From Streptomyces tauricus (GTDB lineage Bacteria > Actinomycetota > Actinomycetes > Streptomycetales > Streptomycetaceae): a stretch of 64,000 bases of DNA. The notes under the pieces are model-generated. The model was not told where the DNA came from and did no database searches. It saw nothing but the letters and a program-made list of their open reading frames with translations. The stretch is taken from positions 1 to 64,000 of the forward strand of contig NZ_BMVY01000014.1 of the NCBI RefSeq assembly GCF_014650955.1, in the 5' to 3' direction. The position numbers and the translations under genes were made by a program. Shown here piece after piece: positions 1-9,244 of the stretch (within the stretch, counting starts at the first letter, position 1; every line of letters starts with the position of its first letter).

Positions 1-399
1 CTGCTCGACGACCTGGCGTTCCTGGCTGTGCCGGAAGCGCTCGTCGGTCACCCCGTACACCCGGGCGGCCGCCCGCCGACGGTCCGCCGCCGGGTCGCCG
101 CGGCGGCCGGGCAGCAGCCCGAAGGTGTACTGGGCGGCGCGGCCTATCAGGTCGTCGGCGCCGAGCCGCTCGGCGGCGGCGACCAGCAGCCGCTCCGCCC
201 CGTCGGCCAGGTCGTCCTCGCCGGCGGCGTACCCGGCGTGCAGCGTGACGGCGCGCAGCGCCTCGGGCACCAGCGCATGGAGTGCGGGCAGGCCACCGCG
301 GCGAAGCTGCCGCAACTCCCGTACGAGGGCGGCGCGATCGGGCAGCCCATCAGGGTTCGTGCCGTTCAAGCCGTTCATGCCGTTCATGCCGGTCAACAT
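1..399 (-). CDS. Hypothetical protein, N-terminal part only (runs off window)
   Basis: An uninterrupted leftward frame of 133 codons starts at ATG 399 and leaves the window without a stop. It opens with a Met/Asn/Gly-rich run (in-frame ATGs also at 387 and 378), followed by an Ala/Leu/Arg-rich helical segment and the motif VYGVTDERFR near the edge. Codon use fits a Streptomyces gene. No RBS is obvious before any of the three ATGs, so the start is uncertain. I do not recognise the family. It is transcribed divergently from the kinase operon at 743, across 343 bp. Confidence 0.6.
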   Translation of the reverse strand, partial: MLTGMNGMNGLNGTNPDGLPDRAALVRELRQLRRGGLPALHALVPEALRAVTLHAGYAAGEDDLADGAERLLVAAAERLGADDLIGRAAQYTFGLLPGRRGDPAADRRRAAARVYGVTDERFRHSQERQVVEQ

Positions 400-742
400 A
401 GCCGTGCGCGCACCGCGGGCACCCGGCCTTCGGAAAGGACGGGGCGGATGGTGTCGCGTTCTCGGTATGTCCCGCGAATTTCACCGTTTCCCGGTGCGCG
501 CGGTGCGGGTCCCGCTACTCTTCCGGTCCAGGCCTCTTCCTGCGCCGAGCCACGCCCTCGACGCCTTCCATGCCGGCAGTTCCTTCACTGCCTTCACTGC
601 CTTCAATTTCTTCAAGGTGATCGTTTCCGGATCGCCGCATTCATCGCGGGGCGTTTTCCGATACGTCCGCTGCCTCTGTCTTGCCCTTCACGCGTCCACT
701 CCGGTATCGCCGGGCCCTCTTTTCCGTGCGCAGGTGAATTCC
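400..742. other. Divergent intergenic region, 343 bp
   Basis: This gap lies between the leftward gene ending its frame at 399 and the kinase start at 743, so it should hold both promoters. It is less GC-rich than the neighbouring coding DNA, with several TTC runs and a short direct repeat (cttcactgc, twice, around 585-604). No strong hairpin and no confident -35/-10 pair can be named. The frames that cross it look like shadows. Confidence 0.5.
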
Positions 743-3313
743 ATGGCCTTTCCTTGCGGTGACGACGCCGGCGACCCCGCTCCGCCGACCTTCGTCGAGC
801 CCGACCATCCCGTCAGCGGTATGGCCGCGCCCGATCCCCGCGGCGCCCCGATCGAGCTGCCGCCCTCGCTGGCCCACCGGTTCCGGACCCGCGAGCGGTT
901 GCCGCGGCAGGAGGAGCGGACGGTGCACCGCGTCGCGGAGGAGGGACGCTCCGCCGAACTGCGGGCGGCCGTGTTCCGGGTCGGCGGCCGGGAGCCCGGC
1001 ACGGCGGAGCCCGAGCGGATCGTGAAGTGGTACCACCCCGACGCGGCTCCCGACCCGGAGGTCACCCGGCGGCTGTCCCGGCCCCTGCACGCGGGGCTGT
1101 CGTACGTCCCGGAGGTGGGCGCGGACCGCGGGGCGCCCTTCCACGTGCTGCCCTCGCACGGCAACACCGATCTCGCCACCCAACTGCGCGGCCACGCGGG
1201 CCCCTTGTCCTCCGACGCCGTCCGGGCGCTGGTGGTACGGGTGCACGGCGCGCTGACCGCGCTGCACGAGGCGGGCGTGGTGCACCGGGACGTGAAGCCG
1301 TCCAACCTCGTCCTCACCGAGTACGGGCGGCCCGGGAGCGTCGTGCTCATCGACTTCGGCATCTCCCTGGCCGACTCCCCGCGCGACACGGGCGGCGGCT
1401 GGGCCGGGACGCCCGGATACATGTCGCCGCAGGCGCAGCTCCGGATCCAGACCGTGCGGCCGCAGGACGACTGGTGGTCGTTCGGGATCGTCGTCGCCGA
1501 GGCCGCGCTCGGCCGGCATCCGGTCCCGCACCGCGAGGGCGCCTCGATCATGGACGCGGTCCAGGACGGCGACATCGACCTCTCCGGCATCGGCGACCCG
1601 CGGCTGCGCCTGCTGTGCGAGGGGCTGCTGACCTGGCGTCACGAGGACCGCTGGGGCACGAAGGAGGTCGCGGACTGGCTGGCGCACCGCAGCCCCCGGG
1701 TCGTACGCGCGGGGCCCGGGCCGCGCGCCGGTACGACGGGGGAGGAGCCGACGGCGCCGCCGCCCGACGCACCGCGCTTCGAGCACGCGGGCCGGGTGTG
1801 CGTCCATCCGTCCGAACTGGGCGCGGAGTTCGCCGCCGACTGGGCGGCCATGGCCCGCCGGCTCGCCAAGGGGAAGGAGCGCGAACGGCTGTGCGCGTGG
1901 CTCGGCCACTTCCGTCCCACGGCGGACGACGACCGCGCCGCCGCCCTCGACGCACTGCTGGAGGCGCTGAAGCGCAAGCCGAAGCCGGCGACCCTGATCG
2001 ACCTGGTCCACTGGCTGGCCCCACGGCAGGAGCCGGGCTACCGCGACCTCCCCCTCGGCATGGGCCACCTGCTGCTCTTCGCACGGCGGGCGGCGGCCGG
2101 GGACCGGGAGTGCGTCTCCGTGCTCACCGAACTGCGCGAGGGCCGACTGCTGCCCCGGCTGGCCACCTGGCGCGGCGGCGCGGAACTGGCACATGTCGAC
2201 GACCGCTGGAACCGTTACGGCGAGCGGTGGCGGGCGGCCGTCGCCCGGCTGCCGCAGATCCCCGAACTCGCCGAGGACCGCGGGGGTTTGCGCGCCGCGA
2301 CCGCCGACGGGCCGCTCCTCCTCGCCCAACTCCTCCAACTGGCCGTCGACCCGGCCACGGTCGCCCGGCCGCTGCGCATGGAACTGCGGGACGCGGTGCT
2401 CGCCCTGCCCGCGCAGGTGCCCTGGTTCCTGCGCCTGGCCGAGGACACCGACGATCCCGTCACGCTGCTGCTCACGCTGCGGCTGCTGCCCCTGGCGCGG
2501 GAGCAGGCCCGGCGGATCCGGCTGGACCGGGAGAACCTCCGGCAGCTCGCGGCCATGGACACCCGCTCACGGCAGCAGCGGCTGATCCGGCGGCAGTTGG
2601 AACTGCCCGTGATGCTGGGCCGGGCGGCCGGCGGCGCGCTCCTGCTGTTCTTCCCGCACGCCTTCGTCGTGGGCGTGGCGGACGTGTACGCCGTCGCGCC
2701 GCAGTCCACCGTGCTCGTGGCCTGGCTGCTGAGCGTCCCGTCGCTGGCGGCGCTGCTGGCCATCGAGTGCTGGACCGCGTGGTACGTCGGCCATCTGTAC
2801 CACCCGCGGTACTCGGTGATGGGCGTGCTCACCCGCCGGGCCCTGCCGGTGACGCGCCGGATCACGGTGCGGGGGTGGCGGCGGTATCTGTGGGCCGGCC
2901 TGACCGCGGCGGTCGCCCTGGGCACGGTGGTCGGCACGTTCGTACTGGCGGTGTGGATCTGGCCGCTGGCGACGGTACTGGCGCTGCTGATCTCGGCGGC
3001 CCTACGCACAAGATCCTGGCACCGCTACCGCACGGAGGCCCACCGCAACAACCCTCTGACGGCCCAGCCGCTCGGGCCCGACACGCGACCGGTTGCGTGG
3101 CCCGGACCCGGACCCGGACCCGGACCCGGACCCGGGTCCGGGCCGGGGTCCGGTGACGGCACCGGCCACGGCGACGGCACCGGCACCGGCGCCGGACCCC
3201 TCCCCGGTGTCCCCGGCGCGCGCGGCCCTTCCCGGCACCCTTCCGCCCCTCTGTCCCCGTCCGGATCCCGACCCGGTGCCCGGTCCGATTCCCGTTCTGG
3301 AGGAGTGGCGTGA
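743..3313 (+). CDS. Membrane-associated serine/threonine protein kinase
   Basis: Predicted 856-aa eukaryotic-type Ser/Thr kinase. The kinase domain occupies roughly the first 310 residues: the likely ATP-binding Lys is K95 (IVKW), the catalytic loop HRDVKPSN starts at H181, and the metal-binding DFG starts at D204. The glycine-rich loop is weak and the usual APE motif is replaced by MSPQAQ. A helical region follows, then two hydrophobic blocks (about 627-680 and 716-754), so a membrane anchor lies C-terminal to the kinase. The tail is a Pro-Gly repeat. The frame stays open far upstream, but ATG 743 fits the start of kinase-like coding. It is first in an operon with a coupled gene, an AAA+ ATPase and an FHA protein; the FHA partner suggests phosphothreonine signalling. 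Confidence 0.85.
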   Translation: MAFPCGDDAGDPAPPTFVEPDHPVSGMAAPDPRGAPIELPPSLAHRFRTRERLPRQEERTVHRVAEEGRSAELRAAVFRVGGREPGTAEPERIVKWYHPDAAPDPEVTRRLSRPLHAGLSYVPEVGADRGAPFHVLPSHGNTDLATQLRGHAGPLSSDAVRALVVRVHGALTALHEAGVVHRDVKPSNLVLTEYGRPGSVVLIDFGISLADSPRDTGGGWAGTPGYMSPQAQLRIQTVRPQDDWWSFGIVVAEAALGRHPVPHREGASIMDAVQDGDIDLSGIGDPRLRLLCEGLLTWRHEDRWGTKEVADWLAHRSPRVVRAGPGPRAGTTGEEPTAPPPDAPRFEHAGRVCVHPSELGAEFAADWAAMARRLAKGKERERLCAWLGHFRPTADDDRAAALDALLEALKRKPKPATLIDLVHWLAPRQEPGYRDLPLGMGHLLLFARRAAAGDRECVSVLTELREGRLLPRLATWRGGAELAHVDDRWNRYGERWRAAVARLPQIPELAEDRGGLRAATADGPLLLAQLLQLAVDPATVARPLRMELRDAVLALPAQVPWFLRLAEDTDDPVTLLLTLRLLPLAREQARRIRLDRENLRQLAAMDTRSRQQRLIRRQLELPVMLGRAAGGALLLFFPHAFVVGVADVYAVAPQSTVLVAWLLSVPSLAALLAIECWTAWYVGHLYHPRYSVMGVLTRRALPVTRRITVRGWRRYLWAGLTAAVALGTVVGTFVLAVWIWPLATVLALLISAALRTRSWHRYRTEAHRNNPLTAQPLGPDTRPVAWPGPGPGPGPGPGSGPGSGDGTGHGDGTGTGAGPLPGVPGARGPSRHPSAPLSPSGSRPGARSDSRSGGVA
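3101..3138. repeat. Hexamer tandem repeat (CCCGGA)n inside kinase gene
   Basis: About six copies of cccgga encode the alternating Pro-Gly tail of the kinase. The unit is a multiple of 3, so copy-number change would keep the frame. It probably forms a flexible, slippage-prone C-terminal tail. Confidence 0.8.
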
Positions 3314-5010
3314 GTAATGCGTACGCCGGTACCGATCTCTACGCCGTGGTCCCGGACGTCTCCGCGTCCGGGTACGGGTCCGGATACGGGTACGCGGCCC
3401 AGCCTGATGTGTCGGGCCTGTCCATGCCGGACACCAGCGGCGTCACGGATGTGACGGGCGCGGTGTCCGACGGGGCGACCCACGCGGGTGAAGCCGTCGG
3501 CCGCGCCGTCGACCACTCGCTGGACGTCGCCGCGGACCAGGTGCACGACCTGGTCGTACCCGCGCTCCTCGGCCTCGCCGACCTCAGCGGGGCGTTGCTC
3601 GTCGCCCGCCTCGCGGTACGCGGCACCGTGGCACTCGCCGCCTTCAACAACAAGGTCGCCGCCGACCAGGAAGCCCTCGCCCACCGCCAGATGTCGCTGG
3701 AGAACGGCAGCGAGTGCTGGCGGCGCGCGGCCGAGGCAGCGGCCGGCCTGAACGCCCGGATCACGGTCCTGGGCCTGGGACCCACAGGCCCCGGCGACCC
3801 GCCGCTGCCCGTCCCGGTGCAGCCGGTCGGCGTCCCGCTCGACCTGCTGTGGAAGCGGCTCGCCGCGACCGAGCGGGCCCTGCGCCGGGTGGAGGCCCAG
3901 CGCGCGTCCCGGGCCACCGCGCGGCTGCCGTTCCAGCACACGGAGGACCCGGAGCGCGCCGACTGGTACGACCGGCTGCGCGAGGAGCGCCGCAGGGCGC
4001 TCCTGGAGTACGCCGAGGGCGGCGCGGCCCCCGGGTCCGCCGCCGACACGGCCTCCCGCGCCGGGACCGCCCCGGACACGCCCCCGGCCACCGCGCTCAC
4101 CGAGGAGGACGTCCTGGACGAGGGCGCCCGCCTGCTGGCCGGTCTGCCGCTGGCGTTCTCCTCCGAGAGCCGGGAACTGATCGACGACTGTCTGCTGGAG
4201 GCCCGGCGGGCGGTGACCCGGCGGCCCCGGGCGGTACGGCGCTACCTCGACGAGGCCGCGATCATCGCGCACAACGAGTCGGCCCGGGCCCGCCGGTCCG
4301 AAGAGGCCCGCCGGGACGCCGCGCTGCGTCTGCAGGCGCTCCGGGCCCCCGCGCCGGAGGGCGTCGACCCCCTGCCGCAGGCGCCCGCCGCCGTGGACGT
4401 ACTGGAGCGTGTCCTGCGGGACGGTGTGCCCGCGTCGGCGGCGGACCAGCGGCTCGTCGAGCAGGCCCTCGCGGTGCGTTCCGCCCTGCTGCACCGGGCG
4501 TACCTGGTGGCGGCACTCCGCCGGGCGACCGAGCAGTGGGGGGAGGGGTCGGTGCACGCCCGGGCCGACGCCGAGCACTGGGACTTCGCGCCCGCGGCCT
4601 GGGGCGGCCAGTACTGGCTACGGGTCCGGCTCAACGCCTCCGGCCAGGCCCGCGTACTCACCATGCGCCGCCCGCTCACCGCGGAGGAGGCCGCCGACCC
4701 CGACGTCGTACGGCACCGGCAGGCGCTGGACGCCGAGCGGTGCGCGGAGAGCTCCGCGTACGTCGACGAGCTCGGGCCGCTCAGCGAGGTGGAGGGCGTG
4801 CGGGCCGAGTTCGCCTGGACCGAGAGCGGGGTCCTCATGGGCGAGCCGGCCCCGGGCCTCACCGACGCCTTCCGCACCCATGCGGCTGAGGACGCGACCG
4901 GAAGCGCGGCCGGGAAGAAGGCGGCACCGGCAGGACGGCCCGCGCAGGCCGGCCGGGCCCGCCGCCGTCCGCCCCAGCAGCCCAAGCACCGGCAGCGCGA
5001 CGGACATTGA
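3310..5010 (+). CDS. Hypothetical protein, kinase/AAA+ operon
   Basis: A 566-aa protein starting at GTG 3310, whose start overlaps the kinase stop (GTGA) and is preceded by ggagg, so translation is coupled. The N-terminal 45 residues are Gly/Tyr/Ser-rich. A segment around 70-115 is moderately hydrophobic or amphipathic (near LLVARLAVRGTVALAAF). The rest is long charged helices likely to form coiled coils, plus a beta-rich stretch around 430-510. The tail is basic and Pro-rich. No enzymatic motif is recognised. Its place between a kinase and an AAA+ ATPase suggests a scaffold or kinase substrate, but that is inference only. Confidence 0.8.
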   Translation: MSNAYAGTDLYAVVPDVSASGYGSGYGYAAQPDVSGLSMPDTSGVTDVTGAVSDGATHAGEAVGRAVDHSLDVAADQVHDLVVPALLGLADLSGALLVARLAVRGTVALAAFNNKVAADQEALAHRQMSLENGSECWRRAAEAAAGLNARITVLGLGPTGPGDPPLPVPVQPVGVPLDLLWKRLAATERALRRVEAQRASRATARLPFQHTEDPERADWYDRLREERRRALLEYAEGGAAPGSAADTASRAGTAPDTPPATALTEEDVLDEGARLLAGLPLAFSSESRELIDDCLLEARRAVTRRPRAVRRYLDEAAIIAHNESARARRSEEARRDAALRLQALRAPAPEGVDPLPQAPAAVDVLERVLRDGVPASAADQRLVEQALAVRSALLHRAYLVAALRRATEQWGEGSVHARADAEHWDFAPAAWGGQYWLRVRLNASGQARVLTMRRPLTAEEAADPDVVRHRQALDAERCAESSAYVDELGPLSEVEGVRAEFAWTESGVLMGEPAPGLTDAFRTHAAEDATGSAAGKKAAPAGRPAQAGRARRRPPQQPKHRQRDGH

Positions 5011-5071
5011 CAGACATTGATGGACATCGACCGCCCGACAGACCTTCCCCGCCGCTCCGGAGGACCGACCC

Positions 5072-7153
5072 TTGGCCAGTAGCTCTTCCTTCGTCTCACC
5101 GCTCGACGAGCTGCGCGTGACCCGGACCACCCCGCCGCCCTTCGCGGCGGAACTGGTCCACACGCTCAGCGTCCACTCCCAGTACGTGCTGCACGGGAAC
5201 ATCCGTGACGACTACGTGGTCGCCGACGACCTCACCGACGGCCGCCGCCGGTACCGGGCCCTGGGCCTGGAGGAGCTGCTGTGGGATCCGCTGCGGCGCG
5301 CCGGGTACAACAGTCTGCTGCGCTACGACGCGGTGGGGGGCTTCAGCGTCGTCCACAGCGGCGACGAGGACGGCATGAACACGCTGCTGCAGCGCAACAC
5401 CCGTAAAGTGCCGGGCCGTTCCGACGAGCCGGACACCGAGCAGATGGCCAAGGTCCTGGAGTCGTTCGCGCAGGGCTGGGCCGGTGAGCGGCCCGGCCCC
5501 CGGCAGGACGACCCGCGCTACGAGGACTACCAGCAGCCGCTGCCCGCCGCCCTGATCGTCGACTACGCCTCGCGCATCCCCACCCAGGTCAACCAGCTCA
5601 GCGACGACGAGCGGACGTTCTTCCTGCGCTGTCTGAAGATCGCCCAGGAGGCGCGGCCCTTCGTCCGCCCCAAGTCGGGCCGCGCCCTGTTCAACCCGGT
5701 CATCTGGCTCGCGGACGGCGAACGGGACCTGCCCGCCTGGCTGGTCACGAGCGGTGTACGGGTACGCAGCATCGGCGTGCCCGTGCCGGACCTCGGCCAG
5801 CGGCGCCGGATGGCGAAACTGCTCGCCGAGCGGGCCGGCGTACCCGAGACGGTTCCCGGCCTGGACGTGGGCCCCCTGGTCAACCGGGGCGTCCGGGAGG
5901 ATCCGACGGCCGAGGAGACCGAGCGGTTCGCGCGAGCGGCCACCGGGCTCACCCTGCGCGCCATGCGGGAGAGCATGCGGCTGGCCCGCGCCTCGAAGAT
6001 CCCCTTCGACCGCATGGAACAGGCTGTACGCATCTACGAGTTGGGCGTCAGCCGCAACCCGTGGACGGGCGGCGCGGTGGCCGACAGCATCCGGGACGGC
6101 GAGGCCGCCATCGGCCGGCGGGTACGGGGCCAGGAGAAGGCGGTGACCCAGACCCTGGACGTGCTGAAGCGGGCCGCGCTCGGCCTGTCCGGCGCCCAGG
6201 CGTCCGCCGCGAGCGTGCACCGGCCGCGCGGGGTGCTGTTCTTCGCGGGGCCGACCGGCACCGGCAAGACGGAGCTGGCGAAGGCGGTGGCCACCACCCT
6301 GTTCGGCTCGGAGGACTCCTGTCTGCGCTTCGACATGAGCGAGTTCTCGGCCCCCCACTCGGCGGACCGGCTGGTGGGCGCCCCGCCCGGCTACGTCGGC
6401 TACGAGGCGGGCGGCGAACTGACCCGTGCGGTGCGCGAGGACCCGTTCCGTGTCGTGCTCTTCGACGAGATCGAGAAGGCCGACCGGGGCGTCCTCGACA
6501 AGTTCCTCCAGGTCCTGGAGGACGGGCGGCTGACGGACGGCCAGGGAGTGACGACGTACTTCAGCGAGTGCGTCCTCATCTTCACCTCGAACCTGGGCGT
6601 CCACGGCCCCCCGGGCCCGGACGGCCGCCCCCAGCCCTCACCGGCGGGGAACGACTGGTCGACCGGCCCCCTGCCCGCCACACCGGAGGAGCGCGCGGCG
6701 TTCGAACAGGACATCCTGGACAACGTACGCCACTACTTCGAGCACTCCTTGCAGCGGCCGGAGCTGCTGAACCGGCTCGGCGGCAACGTCGTCGTCTTCC
6801 AGTACATCGGCGAGACCACCGCGCAGGAGATCTTCCAGGGGCAGCTGGACAACATCATCGGTCATATGGAACGCCAGGGCGGCCTGCGGCTGGAGGTACT
6901 GGCCGGGGCCAGGAAGGTCCTCGCCGACGTCTGCACCGAGAACCTGCGCAACGGCGGCCGGGGCATCGGCATGAAACTGGAGACCCACCTCATCAACCCG
7001 CTGGCACGCGGGGTGTTCGACCTCGGCACGCTGGCCGAGGGCACGACGGTCACCGTCTCGAAGGTCACGATCCACGAGGACGGCGGGGTCGAACTGGACC
7101 TGCACGCGTCGGCGGACGGGGCGGTGCCCCCGCAGCGGGCGACCGCCCCGTGA
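5072..7153 (+). CDS. ClpA/B-like AAA+ ATPase
   Basis: A 693-aa ATPase starting at TTG 5072 after ggagga (5057-5062). The C-terminal half is a ClpA/B-type AAA+ module: Walker A GPTGTGKT with Lys399, Walker B VLFDEIEK with D465/E466, a Clp-type pore-loop segment (PPGYVGYEAGG) and a C-terminal small domain. The N-terminal half looks like a second, degenerate AAA unit: a Walker-B-like strand ALIVDYAS and a sensor/arginine-finger-like stretch RVRSIGVPVPD, with no Walker A. It probably remodels or unfolds a client within the same operon. Its stop overlaps the GTG start of the FHA gene. It is not a housekeeping ClpB, which is longer and has two active sites. Confidence 0.85.
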   Translation: MASSSSFVSPLDELRVTRTTPPPFAAELVHTLSVHSQYVLHGNIRDDYVVADDLTDGRRRYRALGLEELLWDPLRRAGYNSLLRYDAVGGFSVVHSGDEDGMNTLLQRNTRKVPGRSDEPDTEQMAKVLESFAQGWAGERPGPRQDDPRYEDYQQPLPAALIVDYASRIPTQVNQLSDDERTFFLRCLKIAQEARPFVRPKSGRALFNPVIWLADGERDLPAWLVTSGVRVRSIGVPVPDLGQRRRMAKLLAERAGVPETVPGLDVGPLVNRGVREDPTAEETERFARAATGLTLRAMRESMRLARASKIPFDRMEQAVRIYELGVSRNPWTGGAVADSIRDGEAAIGRRVRGQEKAVTQTLDVLKRAALGLSGAQASAASVHRPRGVLFFAGPTGTGKTELAKAVATTLFGSEDSCLRFDMSEFSAPHSADRLVGAPPGYVGYEAGGELTRAVREDPFRVVLFDEIEKADRGVLDKFLQVLEDGRLTDGQGVTTYFSECVLIFTSNLGVHGPPGPDGRPQPSPAGNDWSTGPLPATPEERAAFEQDILDNVRHYFEHSLQRPELLNRLGGNVVVFQYIGETTAQEIFQGQLDNIIGHMERQGGLRLEVLAGARKVLADVCTENLRNGGRGIGMKLETHLINPLARGVFDLGTLAEGTTVTVSKVTIHEDGGVELDLHASADGAVPPQRATAP

Positions 7154-7770
7154 GCTCGCACGACGGCTCCGGCGGTGCCCCGCGCCATGTGGACAAAGGG
7201 CTGGCGGACGACGGGGACCTGCCCGAGTTCGACGACCTGGACGAGGGGCCGCCCTTCCTGCCGGACGGGAACTTCCCTCCGTCGTCAGGGCCCCCTCCAC
7301 CCGCACCCCCTCCACCCGCACCCCCGCCACCCGCACCCCCGCCACCCGCGCCGCCGTCCCGCCCCTGCTGGTCCTGCGGTGAGGGTGTGCCCGCCGGGTC
7401 GTCCGCCTGTCCCGAGTGCCAGGAGTCGACCCGGCACCTGCGGCTGATCAGCCCCGGGGCGTCGATCGACCGCCGGTTCGGCGCGGGCCCCCCGCTCCGG
7501 CTGGGCCGCCATCCGGTCTGGGGCCAGGCCCTGGCGGTCGACCTCTCCGACGACAACGGCCGGGGGGTCTCCCGCCGCCACGCGACCGTCGAGCTGACCC
7601 CCGACGGCTCGGTGTGGCTGACGGAGCACCCGAGCGGCACGACGAACGGCACGTACGTCAACGGTGAGCGGATCGAACGGGGTGCCCGGGTCCCCCTGCG
7701 CGACGGGGACGTCGTCGGGCTCGGCCGCCATTTCGCGTTCACGCTGCTGACGGTCGAGCCCGACGCGTAG
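7150..7770 (+). CDS. Zinc-ribbon and FHA-domain protein
   Basis: A 206-aa protein starting at GTG 7150, overlapping the ATPase stop. The order is an acidic N-terminus, a Pro-rich linker made of four 15-bp repeats, a zinc-ribbon-like CWSCG...CPEC pair around residues 75-95, then a C-terminal forkhead-associated domain with the hallmarks LGRHP, VSRRHA and NGTYVNG. FHA domains bind phosphothreonine peptides, so the natural partner is the kinase three genes upstream. Last gene of the operon; only 11 bp separate it from the converging RES gene. Confidence 0.9.
   Translation: MSSHDGSGGAPRHVDKGLADDGDLPEFDDLDEGPPFLPDGNFPPSSGPPPPAPPPPAPPPPAPPPPAPPSRPCWSCGEGVPAGSSACPECQESTRHLRLISPGASIDRRFGAGPPLRLGRHPVWGQALAVDLSDDNGRGVSRRHATVELTPDGSVWLTEHPSGTTNGTYVNGERIERGARVPLRDGDVVGLGRHFAFTLLTVEPDA
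7291..7350. repeat. 15-bp tandem repeat x4 (Pro-rich linker)
   Basis: Four consecutive 15-bp units (two exact copies, then two with one change) encode PPPPAP-type linker units between the N-terminus and zinc ribbon of the FHA protein. In-frame expansion would only change linker length. Confidence 0.9.
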
Positions 7771-7781
7771 ACCCCCCTTAC

Positions 7782-8513
7782 TCAGTCCCGCGGGCCCGGT
7801 TCTCGGTCCTGCGGGGGCATGATCACGGCACGCAGGGGAGCCAGCAGCCGGTTCGCCTCGTCACGGCCCGCGGGCGTGGAGAGGTCGTAGGCGGCCGTCG
7901 TGTCCACCGCCGTATCGGCCGCATCCGCCCTGTCCGACGCCGACGCCGCCGCCGTACCGCTCGCCAGCGGTTCGTCGCCGCACCGGTCCCCGAACAGCAC
8001 CACCGCCTCGCGCGGCCGGTGCCGCCGCGACTGCCAGAGCAGCCCCTGCGCGTCCTTGGCCTGCCGCCGGAGCTCCTGGGCCCAGTAGCGGGTCCGGGGG
8101 TAGTCGTCCGGTTCGGAGTCGAGCAGCCAGCTGTCCTGGCACACGGCCGCCAGGTCCTCCTCGGCCCGCAGCGAGACGAGCGTCAGCTCGGCCGTGGTGA
8201 CGACCCGTGTCAGCGTGTACCGGCTCGCCTGCGCCCACGGCACGATCCTGCTGCCGAGCACCGGGTCGAAGTCCATGGACCTGAGCAGTACTTCCGCCAG
8301 GGCCGTGGTGGGTTCGAGGGTGGCGTACAGGTAGGGGTACGAGTCGTCGGCCGTGCAGTCGAAGCGGCTGCCGCCGAACAGGGTGTGCGCCTCGACCTTC
8401 TTGAAGGCGGTCGCCCGGTAGTCGCTGCGGTGACAGCGCCACAGCGGGGTGCCGGCGGGAAGGACCGTGGTCCGGGGCGCCATGGCGACCTCCGGGGGAA
8501 GCTGCCGCGTCAT
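7782..8513 (-). CDS. RES-domain protein (putative NAD+-degrading toxin)
   Basis: A 243-aa protein starting at ATG 8513, 4-nt overlapped (ATGA) with the preceding gene. It has the RES-fold signature: an N-terminal Arg (PLWRCHRSDY), GGSRFD, a YLYATLEPTTALAEV block holding the conserved Glu, and later conserved Arg/Tyr positions. RES toxins such as MbcT deplete NAD+ and normally pair with an Xre/MbcA/ParS-type antitoxin. Here the gene immediately upstream ends in such a domain. The C-terminus carries an Ala/Asp-rich low-complexity insert. RES assignment is fairly secure; toxicity is inferred. Confidence 0.8.
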   Translation of the reverse strand: MTRQLPPEVAMAPRTTVLPAGTPLWRCHRSDYRATAFKKVEAHTLFGGSRFDCTADDSYPYLYATLEPTTALAEVLLRSMDFDPVLGSRIVPWAQASRYTLTRVVTTAELTLVSLRAEEDLAAVCQDSWLLDSEPDDYPRTRYWAQELRRQAKDAQGLLWQSRRHRPREAVVLFGDRCGDEPLASGTAAASASDRADAADTAVDTTAAYDLSTPAGRDEANRLLAPLRAVIMPPQDREPGPRD

Positions 8514-9244
8514 CGGCCTTCCTCCATGAGAGCCAGGGCGGCGTCCGCGAGCCGCTCGTCCGGGATCTGTCCGATCAGCGCGGCGGGCCGGCCGCCCAGC
8601 CAGGAGTTCCCGCCCAGCCACCAGTCGGCGGCGCCCCACGGGTCGCGGTCGGCGAGGAGGATGCGGTTGACGCGTACGACGATGTCCCGCGGTCGCCCGG
8701 TACCCGGATCGAACTGGAAGTCCGGGCTGCGGGGGCCGCTCTCCGGGTCGGCCAGCACGATGACGTCGGCGGGCTCCGACCCGGCGGACGGGCTTCCGAC
8801 GGGGGCCGCGGCACGCGAGGGCTCGGCGAGCAGCCGCCGCTTCGCCGCCGCGACGACGGCGGCGACGGTCGCGGGTTCCGCCGTGGGTTCGGGCCCGGGT
8901 TCGGGTTCGGGTTCGCGTCGAGGTCCTGGCGGCGTCGACGAAGGTGCCGCGTACAGCGCCTCCAGGGCCGCGAGCACCGCGTCCTGGGACGGCACGACGG
9001 CGGTCACGGCGACCGAACGGCCGTGGAGGTGCACCGCGCGGGCCAGTTCGCCGGCGTCGTCGGGCACGGGCCACAGGGAGCGGACGACGGCCATGGTGGC
9101 CATGGCGACCCGCTCGGGGTCGGTGCCCGCCTCGCGCAGCCGCTCCAGCATGGTCAGGAAGGTGCGGTACTGGTCGTCGTCCAGCCATCGCCTGAGGTCC
9201 TCGCGGTGGCGGACGAGCAGAGCCAGCAGCTCATCGGTGTTCAA
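8510..9244 (-). CDS. Antitoxin-like protein with Xre/MbcA/ParS-type toxin-binding C-terminus
   Basis: A 244-aa protein. The start is taken as TTG 9244, just inside the 3' end of the CHAT gene (14-nt overlap); upstream in-frame codons lie deep in that gene. The N-terminal 75 residues form a charged helical domain, followed by a Pro/Glu-rich linker. The last 60 residues (RVNRILLADRDP...WWLGGNSWLGGRPAALIG) match the pattern of the toxin-binding domain of RES-associated antitoxins (hydrophobic helix, W, LGG, RP). No clear DNA-binding HTH is visible at the N-terminus, which is unlike a standard antitoxin. It probably binds the RES protein encoded next, and may be the link to the CHAT protease. Confidence 0.7.
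   Translation of the reverse strand: MNTDELLALLVRHREDLRRWLDDDQYRTFLTMLERLREAGTDPERVAMATMAVVRSLWPVPDDAGELARAVHLHGRSVAVTAVVPSQDAVLAALEALYAAPSSTPPGPRREPEPEPGPEPTAEPATVAAVVAAAKRRLLAEPSRAAAPVGSPSAGSEPADVIVLADPESGPRSPDFQFDPGTGRPRDIVVRVNRILLADRDPWGAADWWLGGNSWLGGRPAALIGQIPDERLADAALALMEEGR

Noticed and set aside
641..2338. Long leftward frame over the kinase gene
   Set aside because: No domain or codon pattern; HRD and DFG motifs lie on the plus strand.
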